The notes under the pieces are model-generated. The model was not told where the DNA came from and ran no database searches. It saw only the letters and a program-made list of their open reading frames with translations. Shown piece after piece: positions 31,049 through 42,705 of a DNA stretch of 64,000 bases. The first letter of the stretch is position 1, and each line of letters opens with the position of its first letter. The translations under genes were made by a program, and so were the position numbers. This stretch comes from Aquarana catesbeiana. Lineage: Eukaryota > Chordata > Amphibia > Anura > Ranidae. Location: positions 37,932,338 to 37,996,337 of the forward strand of contig NC_133336.1 in the NCBI RefSeq assembly GCF_042186555.1, written 5' to 3'.

Positions 31049-31109
31049 TTAAAATGCACGGCCTTCATTTTTTGACTTGTTATAGAGAACGGCTAAGCAT
31101 TTTATTTAA

Positions 31110-31401
31110 CCACTCCCCATCCGGGGTCATTTCTGACACTCCACTCCTACGTGTAAAAAAATGACTTTTTTGTTTGCTAGAAAATTACTTAGAACCCTCA
31201 AACATTATATATTTTATTTCAGCAGAGACCCTCTAGAATAAAATGGTGGGTATTGCAATTTAGCTATTCAGATCACTTCTTCCTTGTTCAGAATCGCCAG
31301 CTGCAAAGAATGATACCGGGATGATGCCTGTAGGTGCAGGGATCATCCTGGTATAACCACTAAAACCGGAGGACGTCCATGTACGCCCTCCCAGCGGGCG
31401 G
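31110..31401. mobile_element. TTAA-flanked MITE, CCACTCCC / GGGCGG ends
   Basis: TTAA at 31106-31109 and 31402-31405. The inner ends CCACTCCCCATCC and CCAGCGGGCGG are weakly inverted. Non-coding, and distinct from the 1-kb family despite the similar start. Confidence 0.5.
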
Positions 31402-31405
31402 TTAA

Positions 31406-31695
31406 AGCGTATCTGAACCCAAGAACAAAAATGAAAAATTTTGCAGGTTACTGGTTTTTAGATATAGTAGATGCAGAAGTTTTCTTTTTTCAGGCTTTTT
31501 TCCCTTTATTTTCACTCGTTGATGGTGCCAGTAACAATTCATACCCTCAAAGCGGAGCTCCAGCCGTATTTTTTATTTTTATTTTTTTAAAAACACCCCC
31601 TGTGATTTAATTACCTAAATCAATAAAAAAAACATTAAAAAAATTGCAATGCCGTTTGTCTAAATGCTTGTTTTTGTTTATAGTAACCTTTCTCT
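31406..31695. other. Unassigned, MITE-like phrases
   Basis: Contains AAAGCGGAGCTCCAGCC near 31550, a phrase I associate with frog MITE ends, and long T-runs. Nothing else is supported. Confidence 0.35.
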
Positions 31696-31717
31696 TCCAT
31701 TCGTAGCGCACTCCCAT

Positions 31718-31764
31718 CTTCATTGTGTTTCGCCACAGGGACAAGTGGCTTCTTCAGGGGCCCT
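31718..31764 (-). ncRNA. Hammerhead-ribozyme-like core
   Basis: On the - strand: CCTGAAGA, A, then GCCAC, eight-base loop, GTGGC, GAAAC, ACAATG. The catalytic box CUGANGA, a five-pair stem II and the GAAA box are all present. An extra A precedes stem II, and the closing ACACGT-type loop is mutated to ACACAA, so cleavage is doubtful. Confidence 0.45.
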
Positions 31765-32250
31765 CTCTCGATTGCCGCCCGCCGGCTGCCCTGAAGACGT
31801 CCTTTGCAACAGCCGTGAGTGGGGAACCCCCCCGAGTCCATGAGGAGAGATGATAGGCACAAACTGCCGACAAGGCCTGTCCACCAGAGGGAGCCGCCAC
31901 ACCACGCCACTAACTAGCATGTCACAATTGGTGCTCGGTTCTGTTGCCAAACATGGTCCATTCAAGTGAATGTGGCCTTTCTGGCTTTCCTCCTCACACA
32001 TGCACTTCCTGTCTCAGAGCATGTCTCTGTACAATGTCACCAGCCCCAATTTGGTTTTTGCGATCGCACATGCTCACTCATATATCACAGACCGATGCAT
32101 GACCGTCCTTTGGAGGGTTGCCTGTTGGGCTGTCTGTCACCTAACATACCATCTCAGCTCCTGGAAAAGATGTTCCCCATGTGGGGATAGTCAAGACCCT
32201 CAGTACCATATCAGTTGCACATAGATACCCTAGATGTCTTGCACGTGTAA

Positions 32251-32300
32251 CACGCTTCTCCTGATGAATGACATCAAGTTACGAAACGCGTTGAGCTAAC
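32251..32300 (+). ncRNA. Hammerhead-ribozyme-like core, best-preserved boxes
   Basis: CTGATGA (32261-32267), then a stem of TGAC with GTTA around loop ATCAA, then C and GAAA (32283-32286), then CGCGTT. With A-C/G-U as a two-pair helix III closed by GC, the order matches the minimal type I hammerheads reported in Penelope-like elements. CTC before the core can pair with GAG after GCGTT as a short helix I. The unpaired A and C around stem II are departures. Confidence 0.5.
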
Positions 32301-32729
32301 AGATGTTGTGTTCAAATCTTATACTGCATCCTACCACGTCATTGTGGATTCTGTTCATGCATTATATATTTGACTATATTCCAATCATGTGCTATCAAAT
32401 TTTGGGCTTTTCTATATGTATCATGTGCCATTCAGTTTTTGAAATATTCATGAATTATGTACTGCTGTATGAAATCATGTTTTTCATTCAATATCTTATT
32501 CCATGCAGGTATTTAATTATATGTGTAGTATATTAATTTTCTGTCGAATGTGAATTATGAGACAAATGTCCTACTCCTTTACATTTATTATAGATATGTT
32601 AATTATAACACCACACAACACTTGACCCTCCGCGTACTTCATTTAAAGTCCCATTTCCTTGTTCTCTTTTGTATATTTTAATAGGGATGGAGGCTGATGA
32701 CAACGTCATCTCCTCACATTTTTTAGTAT

Positions 32730-32770
32730 ATCTTCATTGTGTTACGCCACAAGTGGCTTCTTCAGGGCAA
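32730..32770 (-). ncRNA. Hammerhead-like core, mutated
   Basis: Second direct-repeat copy of 31718-31764: CCTGAAGA, A, GCCAC, TT, GTGGC, then GTAA in place of GAAA. The changed catalytic box should abolish activity. Confidence 0.45.
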
Positions 32771-33110
32771 CTCTCTCACTTGCCGGCCGCCGGCTGCCCT
32801 GAAGAGGTCCTTTGCGACAGCCGTGAGTGGGGAACCCCCCCCGAGTCCATGAGGAGAGATGATAGGCACAAACTGCCGACAAGGCCTGTCCACCAGAGGG
32901 AGCCGCCACACCACGCCACTAGCTAGCATGTCACAATCGGTGCTCGGTTCTGTTGCCAAACACAGTCCATTCAAGTGAATGTGGCCTTTCTGGCTTTTCT
33001 CCTCACACATGCACTTCCTGTCTCAGAGAATGTCTCTGTACGATGTCACCAGCCCCAATTTGGTTTTTGCGATCACACATGCTCACTCATATATCACATT
33101 ACCGTCCTGG

Positions 33111-34410
33111 TCACATGGTGCTCGGTTCTGTTGCCAAACATGGTCCATTCAAGTGAATGTGGCGGATCCGCTACAACGTGAGTGGGTCGGCATGCTCAGG
33201 GTTAAAACGGGACATATTGCCTCCTCGCCGCCTTCAAACGCCCTTCGAAAAGTGATCCCCATTCAAGAACTACTACTCAGGTGAATGAGCCCTAAGTCAA
33301 CAAAAGACACAGAATATGTCTGAATTGCTGGCAGGATGAATGGGTATTTTTTTTTTTTTTTGCACTTATTGAACAGAGATAATGAAACACAACAAAAGGA
33401 AAACAAATACGAGAAGTCCATTGTCGGGGTGTACTTACATTTTAAGTGTCTGTGTTATATTAGAATGCTACCTCTGATAATAACGCATAAAATGTGTATC
33501 GTAAGCTGAAAGATAAAGTCTATTTATTCCAAGCACCGAAGATTCAGCCAATCATCCTCCAAACCGGACAAAGGACACACCTGGCAATTTCTTCTTAATC
33601 AACATAATTGTAGCTATTACTAAGCTAATCAAAGAAAGATTTGTTGTGATGATAGCCAGAAATCCACAGGTTTCTATTGATTTCTTTTCTCCATCACAAG
33701 AAAAAAAAAATCCTGAGTATTTGCTAACATGGAAGTAGCTTTAGAAAATGTTCCTTCTTTATTTTCTCAAATATATTTAAAGCTTAACTGCAGCCAAAAT
33801 TTGTATTTATGTTATTGGATAGAGTGGCATAAATCTCCCACTGCAACAATAGAGACTCTATTCACACTAGCGGTGTTTACCACCCCCCTGAAAAGTGACC
33901 AGCGGTGGACTGCTATTGAGGCATTGAAAGCAGATTCTGCCGTCAATTGATGCTTGTTTTTGTTTTTTTTTTTTTTGGGGGGGGGGGTTGTTTTATTTCA
34001 TATGGCAGGTTTGCATTTTGGAAATATACATCTGAGCCAAGCACTCGGCTGATGATTGCAGCACAGCCCCATAGGAGAGTTTGACAGACTGTGCATGTAG
34101 TGTTATTGTATTTGTTACCCCAACACTTCATATTCCTGACATGCGCCATGTACTACGAGAAAGTGTCCTTTTCTTTTTGTATTGGGAAATCCCTGGTGAT
34201 CCTGTCAGTCCCTCTGCTTTACAAATAAAAACTGACCACACTAGGCATGAGCACACAACGTGATCAGTTCTCTATCTTTGCAGGGAACTCAGTGTACTCT
34301 CCTCCAAAGATCAGACTTGTCCTGACACCCCCCCCCCCCCCCCCCGCACAGCATTTCACTGGGAAGCTTAGTGTGCTGTTGCATCTCCTCCCCCAGCTCT
34401 TATGAGGCTA
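33111..34410. other. Mostly unassigned
   Basis: 33115-33165 repeats the GGTGCTCGGTTCTGTTGCCAAAC phrase of the preceding element once more. Later come poly-T/poly-G (33957-33990) and poly-C (34327-34344) tracts. No exon recognised. Confidence 0.4.
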
Positions 34411-34413
34411 CAA

Positions 34414-34842
34414 TGCCCCGTACACACGGTCGGACTTTGTTCGGACATTCCGACAACAAAATCCATGGATTTTTTCCGACGGATGTTGGCTTAAACTTGT
34501 CTTGCATACACACGGTCACACAAAGTTGTCGGAAAATCCGATCATTCTGAACACGGTGACGTAAAACACGTACGTCGGGACTATAAACGGGGCAGTGGCC
34601 AATAGCTTTCATCTCTTTATTTATTCTGAGCATGAGTGGCACTTTGTCCGTCGGATTTGTGTACACACGATCGGAATTTCCGACAACGGATTTTGTTGTC
34701 GGAAAATTTTATAGCTCTCAAACTTTGTGTGTCGGAAAATGGATGGAAAATGTGTGATGGAGCCTACACACGGTCGGAATTTCCGACAACAAGGTCCTAT
34801 CACACATTTTCCGTCGGAAAATCCGACCGTTTATACGGGGCA
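34414..34842. mobile_element. Harbinger-type MITE, TGCCCCGTACACACGGTCGGA ends
   Basis: TGCCCCGTACACACGGTCGG and CCGACCGTTTATACGGGGCA are inverted. Flanks are CAA and TAA, close to a TWA duplication. Inside, TTCCGACAACAAA-type motifs repeat in both orientations. A related complete copy is at 59511-59936 and fragments at 36248-36400 and 41410-41535. Confidence 0.7.
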
Positions 34843-34949
34843 TAAGAACAGAGGAAATGTGATCACTTGAAAAAGGGGGGAAAAAAAATATTCACACCGA
34901 GGAGCTTTACAGACACTATACTGCAAACTGCGCCTCTCCTGTCACTCCA

Positions 34950-35259
34950 GTAGGAAAGCCCGAGTGCTTTCCCACTGGAGCAGTGCGCTGGCGGGACACT
35001 AAAAAAAGTCCTGCAAGCAGCATCTTTGAGGCGCTTTAGGAGCAGTGTATACACCGCTCCTAAAGCGCCCCTGCCCATTGAAATCAATGGGCAGCGCCGC
35101 CGAAGCGCCAGAAAAGCGCCGCTGGTGGCTTTGCAGGCACTTTTAACCCTTTTTCGGCCATTAGCCGGGGTTAAAAGCGCCCCGCTATCGTCCGAAAAGT
35201 GCTGCAAAAACGGCGGTTACCCCCGACGCCTGCCCGCCCCAGTGTGACAGTGCCCTTAG
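34950..35259. mobile_element. Eroded copy of the CACACTGGGGC MITE
   Basis: Shares GTGCGCTGGCGGGACACTAAAAAAAGTCCTGC, CCCATTGAAATCAATGGGC and the right end GCCCGCCCCAGTGTGACAGTGCCC with 18311-18726, with many substitutions and a lost left end. Confidence 0.6.
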
Positions 35260-35350
35260 TGTGCAGAGAGAAGCCGCTGGAGCAGCACCAGAAAGATCAC
35301 AGAACAGAATTTAATATCTGCCGCACAGACAGGTGGATGATTGGAACACA

Positions 35351-35531
35351 TGGGGTTGATTTACTAAAGCTGAAGAGTTCAAAATTGGGTGCAGCTCCGC
35401 ATAGAAACCAATCAGCTTCCAGGTTTTATTGCCAAATCTTAATTGAAGGAGCTGAAGTTAGAAGCTGATTGGCTACCATGCACAGCTGCACCAGATTGTG
35501 AGTGCTCCAGTTTTCATAAATCTCCCCCAAT
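35351..35531. mobile_element. Small MITE, GATTTACTAAAG ends
   Basis: GGGGTTGATTTACTAAAGCTG at the left and CATAAATCTCCCCCAA at the right are weakly inverted. The interior has AAACCAATCAGCTTCCAGG and AGAAGCTGATTGGCT as an inverted pair. A partial relative starts at 44475. Confidence 0.6.
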
Positions 35532-35853
35532 AAGTCTTTAAAGAGGAACTGCAGTCTGCTTACATAATTTGTAATAAAATCATCTTTGCCATTCTGAAGC
35601 TTCCCTCCAACCACTTTGCATATTATTTTATATATACTGTGATTCTGTACTTGCCAAATATGCTGCAGAAATCTCCCTCCACTGAGTCTGGCTGCATCCA
35701 TTTTAACTGTGGGCAGCTGAAGCTGCTGCCTGTTCACTTCCTGTATTTACACAGACACACAGAGGCACACCTCCAGCTCTGCAGCTCTCATTGGCCCTCA
35801 TTGGCCCTTTTCTGACTCATCCCCCCTCCCTTCCTGGCAAACTTTCACGAGAG
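35532..35853. other. Repeat-like, family unassigned
   Basis: Starts TTTAAAGAGGAACTGCAGTC, a phrase typical of frog MITEs, but no matching right end is visible before the next MITE. Confidence 0.4.
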
Positions 35854-35856
35854 TTA

Positions 35857-36244
35857 GGCCTCATTCACACGAGGAGGACTTCGCTTCCACAGAGCCCGCC
35901 TCGGTCCGCCGGCTCAGCGGGAGATCTCTCTGTTGATCTCTGATGAGTCGGCGGATGACAGGTCCCTCTCTGCTCACTGAGCGGGGAGGGGCTTGTCAGG
36001 CGCCGCTGCTGCCTATGGAGGAATCGGATGAAAACGGACAACATGTCTGTTTTCATCAGATCTCACCCGATCCGGTCCGCCAGCGACGGATTCGGACGTA
36101 GGGCCATCTGTCTGCTTTTAGCGGATCGGACCTGGTCGCATGTCAGCGGACATGGGCTAACATAGGCTAACATGGAGTGCCCGTTCAGGTCCACCGTCAA
36201 AACTGACAGGCGGACCTGAACGGTCCGTTCGTGTGAAAGGGGCC
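35857..36244. mobile_element. Harbinger-type MITE, GGCCTCATTCACACG ends
   Basis: GGCCTCATTCACACGAGG and CGTGTGAAAGGGGCC are inverted; TTA precedes and TAA follows, as for TWA target sites. The interior is GC-rich with GATCCGCT-type inverted repeats. Confidence 0.65.
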
Positions 36245-36247
36245 TAA

Positions 36248-36760
36248 AGCCTCGTACACACGATTGGATTGTTGGCCAACAAAACCGTGGACTTTTGTCC
36301 GAAGGGAACTTGTCTTGCATACAAATGGCAAGGAATTGTTGGCCAACAAATACGAATGTAGTGACGTACTACGTTGTTTTTCAGCTCTTTAGCACCACCC
36401 TTTGGGCTCCTTCTGCTAATTTCGTGTTAGTAGAAGTTTGGTGAGTGTTTATTTGCGCTTTTCATTTTGTGCTTTTCATTTTGCCCTTTTCAGTTCGTTC
36501 CTGAACGGCCGTTCGTCAACCAGACATGTTGCGGAATCGGAGGAGATAACGTGTTATTTATTATTGGCCTTGGAGTTATTGCTTTGACATTATGTTTTTG
36601 GTTGAATAATGATTTGATTTGGTATATTTTCTATATTTTTGGATGCATAGAATGCACTTTATGGTTAAGTTCTATTGGCAGAGCATGTCTAATTTTATTT
36701 GTTTCCTTTTTTTAATGCACAATAAAAAAATTGTGTAGAATAATACTTGGCTATGTGTTT
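36248..36760. mobile_element. Remnant related to the CGTACACACG MITE group
   Basis: CCTCGTACACACGATTGGATTGTTGGCCAACAAA and its internal repeats resemble 34414-34842. The part after 36400 (to an ATTTTTTTATTGTGC-like tail near 36720) is not found in that copy. The 82-codon frame at 36467-36715 has no recognised homologue. Confidence 0.4.
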
Positions 36761-37235
36761 TCCTTCAAATGACATTTTGGGAGTCGGCAGTTACATTTAA
36801 AAAAATACAATGTAAATTTGAGGGACACCAACATAGTTGTATCCTTGATCTTAAAAACTACGGGATAATGGTGTTGTGTTAACAGGCAGGGGCAGTGCTT
36901 GTTACCTTGCGGCTTGCGGCTTCACTGCCCGTTTCCTACAGCGCATACGCGAGTCACGCAGCGCTTTGTGAATGGGGCGCGCTGTGTTGTGGGACACACA
37001 CAGTTCCCAGAATACAGCGTGCCCCATTCTCCAGAAGACAACGCGAGGAGGAGAAGACTGAAGATCACCGCGGTGTAGGAAGTGGCAGATTAGGACGATC
37101 TGCCTAGCAACAGCCATTTCTGGTAGTTAAAAAAAAAAAATTTCTTTCTTTTTTCTCCAGATTTTTAGGAACATTTTCATGTAATTTTTTTTTTTATTTA
37201 GGGTGGCCCTCCACTTTAAGTTGTGTTGGGCTGAA
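36761..37235. other. Unassigned, inverted GC-rich block
   Basis: 36950-37035 contains GAATGGGGCGCGCTGTGTTGTGGG and its inverse CCCAGAATACAGCGTGCCCCATTC, so part of it is a hairpin element. The end GGTGGCCCTCCACTTTAAG is typical of frog MITEs. Confidence 0.45.
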
Positions 37236-37425
37236 ATGTTGGCCTTCTCAGCCATTCACAGGAAGCATTATATCTTATGAATAAATACAAGGCTTCCTCT
37301 GATTGGCTGGGGTGGAGATTGTAACATCACCCCCCCCCCCACCTCCCCACCTCAGCCAATCAGAAGAAGCTTTGTATTTATTTATAAATTACAATGCTTC
37401 CTGTAAATGGCTGAGAAGTGCTCAT
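37236..37425. mobile_element. Hairpin MITE
   Basis: CTTCTCAGCCATTCACAGGAAGC, AATAAATACAA, GATTGGCTGGGGTGG on the left return inverted on the right as CCTCAGCCAATC, TTGTATTTATT, GCTTCCTGTAAATGGCTGAGAAG around a poly-C loop. Confidence 0.7.
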
Positions 37426-37839
37426 CACAACTCAATTTTATTCCAGGAATGGGATGGAAAGTCCCAGTATGGCTGCCAAAACACAATGCTGTATACTGTA
37501 TTCAGCTGATGCTATGTCCGGTTTACGCAGTTCTGACAGCTGGCACATCTATTAGTAATGGAAAGAGTTTGTTTGGGCTAGCTTGGGCAAAACAAACTAT
37601 TGAAAGTGCAATGAAACCCGGAGTTAGGCTTTAAGGCAAAAATAACTAGATATCTTCTTTAGGACCACCCACCCACATTGTACTGTGGACAGGCGGCACC
37701 TACAGGCATTGCGAGGCACCAATACATCGCTGGCATATTCTTGGGTACCCCCCCAACCCCTGACTCCTGCTGCGACTAGACATAGATGGATTTTGTCAGC
37801 AGGTCCAGGCCAATGATTCATGACCAGGACCTGCTGATC
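37426..37839. other. Unassigned
   Basis: Nothing supported. 37640-37839 may be the eroded outer part of the TTAA repeat that follows. Confidence 0.35.
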
Positions 37840-38845
37840 AGCTGTGTCCAATCACAGCTCAGAGCCCTGTGCTGACAAACAACACAGGGCTTTGTACAAT
37901 GATCTCTTTGTTTCTTCTCCCTGCAATGTGAGAGATTTTAGTAAAAAAGCAGCACATAACACACAGATTAACACTTGTTAGGCAAATACTAAACCCCTTG
38001 ATTAACCTGTGATGTTAACTCTTTCCCAGCCAGGGTCATTAGTACAGTGACAGTGTATTGTATTATCACTGATCACTGTATTAGTGTCACTGGTGATGTC
38101 AATGTTAGTTAAGTGATAGTAAAGTCTCGTTTTTTTTTTCATTAAAAATAACAAACATGTTATACTTACCTGCTTTGTGCAGTGGTTTTGCACAGAGCAG
38201 CCCCGATCCTCCTCTTCTTGTGTCGCTCGTCGGTGCTTCTGGCCCTTTACTCCTGTTGAGTGCCCCCACAGTAAGGAGCTTGCTATGGTGGAACCCGAGA
38301 TGAGCCGCAGCTCAGTGTGTTCATTCAGACATGAAGCTGCGGCCCAGCCCCGCCCCCCTTTCTCTCCTGATTGGCTGACTGACTTTGATTGACAGCAGCA
38401 GGAGCTAATGGCGCTGCGCTGCTGTCTCAGCCAATGAGGAGGGGGAGTCCCAGGCAGTTGAGACTCTCCTTCAACATTGCTGGATCTAGATGGACCTCAG
38501 GTAAGTATTAGGGGTGGCTGCTGCACAAAGAAGGTTTTTTTATCTTAATAAATAGAATGCATTAAGATAAAAAACCTTCTGACTTTACAACCATTTTAGT
38601 CAGTTCCCGCCCAGTGTCAGTTAGTGTCAGATTGCACTGTCACAGTCCCACTATAAGTTACCAGTATAAAAATAAATGAATACAAATTTGTATATTTGAT
38701 GCTATAACTTTCATGCAAACCATTCAATATACACTTACTGGGATTTTCTTTTTATCATAGACATGCGGCAGAATACATTTTGGCCAAAATTTGTAAAGAA
38801 ATTTGATTTTTTTAATTTGTATTGGATATGTTTTATAGCAGAAAG

Positions 38846-38907
<62 letters not shown>

Positions 38908-39010
38908 TTTCAGTCGTCTTTGTGTATATAATAAAAAATATAAAAACCCAGAGGGGATCAAATACCACTGTAGAAGGGGGGGGGGGGGGATTTGTAATAT
39001 TTTTTTTTAA
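37840..39010 (-). mobile_element. TTAA-type 1-kb repeat interrupted by a MITE
   Basis: 37840-38114 and 38598-39010 are consecutive parts of the family of 30096-31048 (TAACTCTTTCCCAGCCAGGGTCATTAG, then TATACACTTACTGGGATTTT, GGGGATCAAATACCAC). The interruption at 38115-38597 is a member of the 16312-16788 MITE family. A (TA)n microsatellite has grown at 38849-38903. Confidence 0.55.
38115..38597 (+). mobile_element. MITE of the AACAAACATGTTATACTTACCT family
   Basis: Same order of landmarks as 16312-16788: ACAAACATGTTATACTTACC, GCACAGAGCAGCCCCGATCC, two CCAATCA-type boxes, then the TTATCTTAATAAATAGAATGCATTAAGATAA hairpin and ACAACCATTTTA. The TTAA flanks have decayed. Confidence 0.65.
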
Positions 39011-39785
39011 TGCCCGAAGTTTAGCTTTAAATGTTGATAGGCAGTCATTGCACTAAAGGAAACATTTACAGGGAAAATCTAATTTATAGGAAATAGCTTA
39101 TTAAAGTGTCAAAGAATCCTTTTTTTTTTTTTCTTATTTTATCATCCACATCCTTTACTTCCTCCAGTCCCAGTGATTGCACACAAGGGCAAAACTCTGC
39201 AACAGAAGTAATTAAAAGATTCAAAGCTGTGCCTGGAACTAATCATGATCATTACGAAATATATAGCAATGCTGATAAAGGGGAGGAAAACCTTGATTGT
39301 GATTGAAATGTTGTTGGTGCTGGAAGATAGGCTGGCACTGTCTTCAAAGACATTTTAGAAACTTTTAGACTGTCAGTGTTTTAACAAAACCTGATGTACG
39401 CTATTTCCACCAACAGCGGTAAGACATTGGTAAGGGTAAAATGTTAGTGTATATACACTTCTCTTACAGTACAATGCAATTCAGAAAATAAAGCAATGTC
39501 AAAGACTTCATTTTCACTTCAGTAACCTCAACTGAAGTCTGTCTTTCTATGGGTTCTTTCAGACAGGCCATCTGGGGGCAGTAAAAACCGGTTTCACCCC
39601 CCCCCCGCCGTCCACCTAAATTGTAATAATACACTATGCTCTGCTTCATGTCTATGACATTTTTTTACTCGGGGTGCAGAGTTTGACAGGTGACTAGGCA
39701 CTAGCTGGTGTTCACCAGCGCTCCTAATGGTGGAGATGGGTTTTGCTGCACCTTTGCAGTATAAATAGTGCAGTGATGGTTGTTG
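39011..39785. other. Unassigned
   Basis: 39140-39330 reads like ordinary single-copy DNA with no repeat partner here. No splice-flanked open frame is convincing. Confidence 0.35.
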
Positions 39786-39789
39786 TCCA

Positions 39790-39845
39790 TGCCCTTGATG
39801 ACATCAATTGATGTCATCAATTGATGACAAAACGCGTAAGGTGGA
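39790..39845 (+). ncRNA. Hammerhead-like core with extended stem II
   Basis: CCTTGATGA, then a long self-complementary stem built of ATCAATTGAT repeats (39801-39828), then AAAAC, GCGTA and AGG. CCT and AGG can pair as helix I. C3 of CUGAUGA is T and GAAA is AAAA, so it is a degraded copy. What follows to about 40280 is likely the rest of the same terminal repeat. Confidence 0.4.
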
Positions 39846-40284
39846 GCTACAGACGTCATCGCGCTGGTTATTTGTGAGGGCTGGGATCAGCCCTCCCTTC
39901 TCAAAGCTGGCCGCTCAGCTGTCGGCTAATTGCCAGCTCCTTTCTCTCCAAAGTGACTCACCTGTTGATGATATCCTGCTGGTCAGTCCTGCCTAATTAA
40001 GCCGTCCAGCCCAGATGATCTCTGCCTTCGCCTTGGTCACATCTCTAGAGACGCTCTCCTGTGTTCCTGTTAAAGACTTGCTTGGCTGACATTCTTTCTG
40101 GCTCCAGATCCTGCTTGCTGTTCTACTACGCTCATCTCTGGCTCCCTGATGTTTTGGCTTGTCTGACTATCCGTTCCGGTTCCTAAACTCTGGCTATGTT
40201 TTGACTATGGTTTCTGACAGTATCGCAGCCATCTTGTTGGTTTGAAGCTTTGAAATCTTGTGATATGCTGGATTTGTTTGGATA
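39846..40284. other. Probable remainder of a Penelope-like terminal repeat
   Basis: It directly follows the ribozyme-like motif and has no other identity. No GTCCA-N8-GGTAAG box was found, so the assignment is weak. Confidence 0.25.
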
Positions 40285-40288
40285 TATG

Positions 40289-41280
40289 TGTAGCTCACCC
40301 CCCCCTATAGGAGCTGCTGGTGAATAGGGATCACCTACCCTGCACAGCCAGGCACACCAAATTTCCACAGGTTCACTTGAGACGGGAAAAAGTCTAGCAG
40401 CTTTGTTTTTTTTTTAGGGATTAATAAACTTGGATGGGGATAGGGGTAGTATGGGATGCCCACTTGACTGCAACACAAGTCTCATCAGGGAAATTTCCTC
40501 CAGCACATTACTTGCTTGCAGAACAACTCAGACCCAGCTGGAACACTGTTTAAGGTATCTGGCAAGGCACTTAGCAAGATCAAGAAACAGCCCTTTACAA
40601 GCAGGGACCAAAGGCCACTTTGGTGTGTATAAAAATTCCCAGTGTCCAGCTACTTTCCTGTGCACCACCTCTTTAGGCACTGCCAGCCCACCTGGCTGCA
40701 GCTGCCCCTTTTACCAGCCATCTTGGCTACTTCCCACAGTCCTCCCAGACTGCCTCACTCACCAGCCACCCAGCTGGCTTCTCCCTGGAGATCTCCTAGA
40801 CATGCTCGCTGACTCCTGCTGTCCTCACACCTGCTCCCATGCCTCTGGACAGGACTCCTCTGTGTGTTTTGAAAGGATCCCTCCTCCACTAGGGGGCTAC
40901 CCTTAAGGGCCTTCGACAGCCTCCTCAGCACTCTATCTCCAACTTCCATCCAAACTCCACACTGCCCCTGCATGCCTGACTCTGAGTATTTAAGAGGGGC
41001 CTATCCCCTGCCAGTCCATTTTGCTGGAGATTGGATGGGGCCCTCCTTACTACTCCAGGCAGCTCCTCCTAACCTCCCTCCTATTCTTCTGGAAACTTCT
41101 CCAAGGTTCCAGCAAGTAGGGGGAGGTACCAGAGGTGCTGCCTGATGAGTCATCCAGCCTCCCTGGATCACTCACCCAGATCCAAAACACAGACTTGGCT
41201 GGCACCCAAGCCTAACAATTTACCTACACTACATAAAAACCTATGTACACTTCTAGCACACTACACTAGATGGTGCTACA
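40289..41280 (+). mobile_element. Solo LTR, 992 bp, with 4-bp target duplication
   Basis: Begins TGTAGC and ends GCTACA; TATG flanks both sides (40285-40288, 41281-41284). TATTTAAG at about 40986 is a plausible TATA box. It is the uninterrupted relative of 12080-15220. The 158-codon frame starting at 40430 lies inside the LTR, is not shared intact with the older copy, and is not regarded as a gene. Confidence 0.8.
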
Positions 41281-41284
41281 TATG

Positions 41285-42635
41285 TGAGTGTATAAAGTTT
41301 TTAATAAACACGAGTGATAATTTTTACTACACCATGAGGCCGTTCTCTTACCTTTTCGATTTATATGTCCTTGGGATTGAGTCTTTGTCCTGATGGAGTG
41401 ATCTTTTATCCTTGTTGGCTGAAAGTCCGACCGTGTGTATGCTCCATCGAACATTTGTTGTCGGACTTTCCGCCAAAAAATGTTGGCTAGGAGGTTCTCA
41501 AATTTTCAACCAACAAAACTTTGTTGTCGGAAGCAATGATCATAGGAAATAAATATTTACATGATAGTCAGCCCCATCTACTGGTCAATATGTGGTATTT
41601 TCCTGATTCAAGCTAGCCTTATGAATGAAGAGGGTTTGACCAAGAGGAGAAATAGCCTTGTAACTTTTGATTTTGCTGGCATTTGCACAGAACAAATGTA
41701 TATTCCATAGTATGAATAGTTCTGATTAAAAAAAAAAAAAATACACCCCATGTGTCCTATTTCAATTTCTCTGTAATTTGCGGTGTTGATGACAGACAAG
41801 GGATTTGCATTGAAAGACTAATTAGCCTTTTAAACAGAAATTGTTTAAATCACCCCTAATCGGTGATTGTATGTGACATTTCAGGGCTGCATGTATACAC
41901 TTCACTACGCAATACCATACAATTTACATCCCTAATATCACAGAACTAAAATTCCTATTTTTGAACCCTCAGCAGACCAGTGGCGTCCTTTATTTTCTTA
42001 TATATTATTACCTTATTATACTAATACTGTCAAAAACCCCAAGTATACATTGTAACGCGGCTTCCTGTGACAGACCGCCGCCAGTAAATCATTGCATGGG
42101 CTTATACAAGGTCCTAATTGCCTACTCCACAGATTCCCGATGCATGCGTGTTGTGATAACTGCACAACTTGTCAGGAACTCCTGAATAATGAGCATTTAT
42201 GCCCTGCTATTGTGCTGAACTACATAATTTAGGTGTTCCGTGTGCCAGGTTTAAACAAAAGGCAACAAAATGATGTATGATTGCCGAAATTAGTCACACC
42301 GATTAAGTCCATTAAAACCAACACTGGAAAATGTAAAACAATACTGGGTTCTGTGATAAATACATTTGTAAATAGTTAGAAAAGCACGCAGGGAAATATT
42401 TCTTACCTAAGTGCATTTTGGGAATCAATTAAAGACCATTCAGTCCTGTTTCCCGAGCTGACGCTTATTTACATGAGACCTAATGGATCAGCGTGTTCTC
42501 TTACTAATAAATGGAATTGCTTTCCCGCAGCAACCAATGAAGTTCAGAATTTCAGGGCAGGTCTGAATTTGATTGGAGGCCAGGATGTGGTTTCAGAATT
42601 GCCTATGTAGGCTTTGGTTTTGGACGACCAGACTG
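41285..42635. other. Unassigned with one MITE fragment
   Basis: 41410-41535 is a piece of the GTCCGACCGTGTGTA MITE group (AAAGTCCGACCGTGTG, TTGTTGTCGGACTTTCC). 41780-42600 has no partner in the window and little low-complexity sequence; conservation cannot be judged. Confidence 0.4.
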
Positions 42636-42705
42636 CAGTACCTTGAAAAAGTATTCATACCCCTTGAAATTTCCCACATTTTGTCATGTTACAAACAAAA
42701 TGTAA

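Larger units (their letters stand above)
31700..33110. mobile_element. Penelope-like remnant with direct terminal repeats
   Basis: 31715-32080 and 32730-33095 are direct repeats of about 365 bases, over 90% identical by eye (for example GAGTCCATGAGGAGAGATG and CACACCACGCCACTA in both). Each begins with a hammerhead-like core on the - strand. Between them at 32251-32300 is a + strand core followed by an AT-rich tail. The arrangement of tandem and inverted terminal repeats with ribozyme-like cores fits a Penelope-like element. The reverse transcriptase frame is absent. Confidence 0.6.

Noticed and set aside
36467..36715. 82-codon hydrophobic frame as a membrane protein gene
   Set aside because: Lies in a MITE-like remnant, is AT-rich, and lacks splice sites and any recognised domain.
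40430..40906. 158-codon frame as a gene
   Set aside because: Lies inside a solo LTR, and its relative in the older LTR is not kept open.
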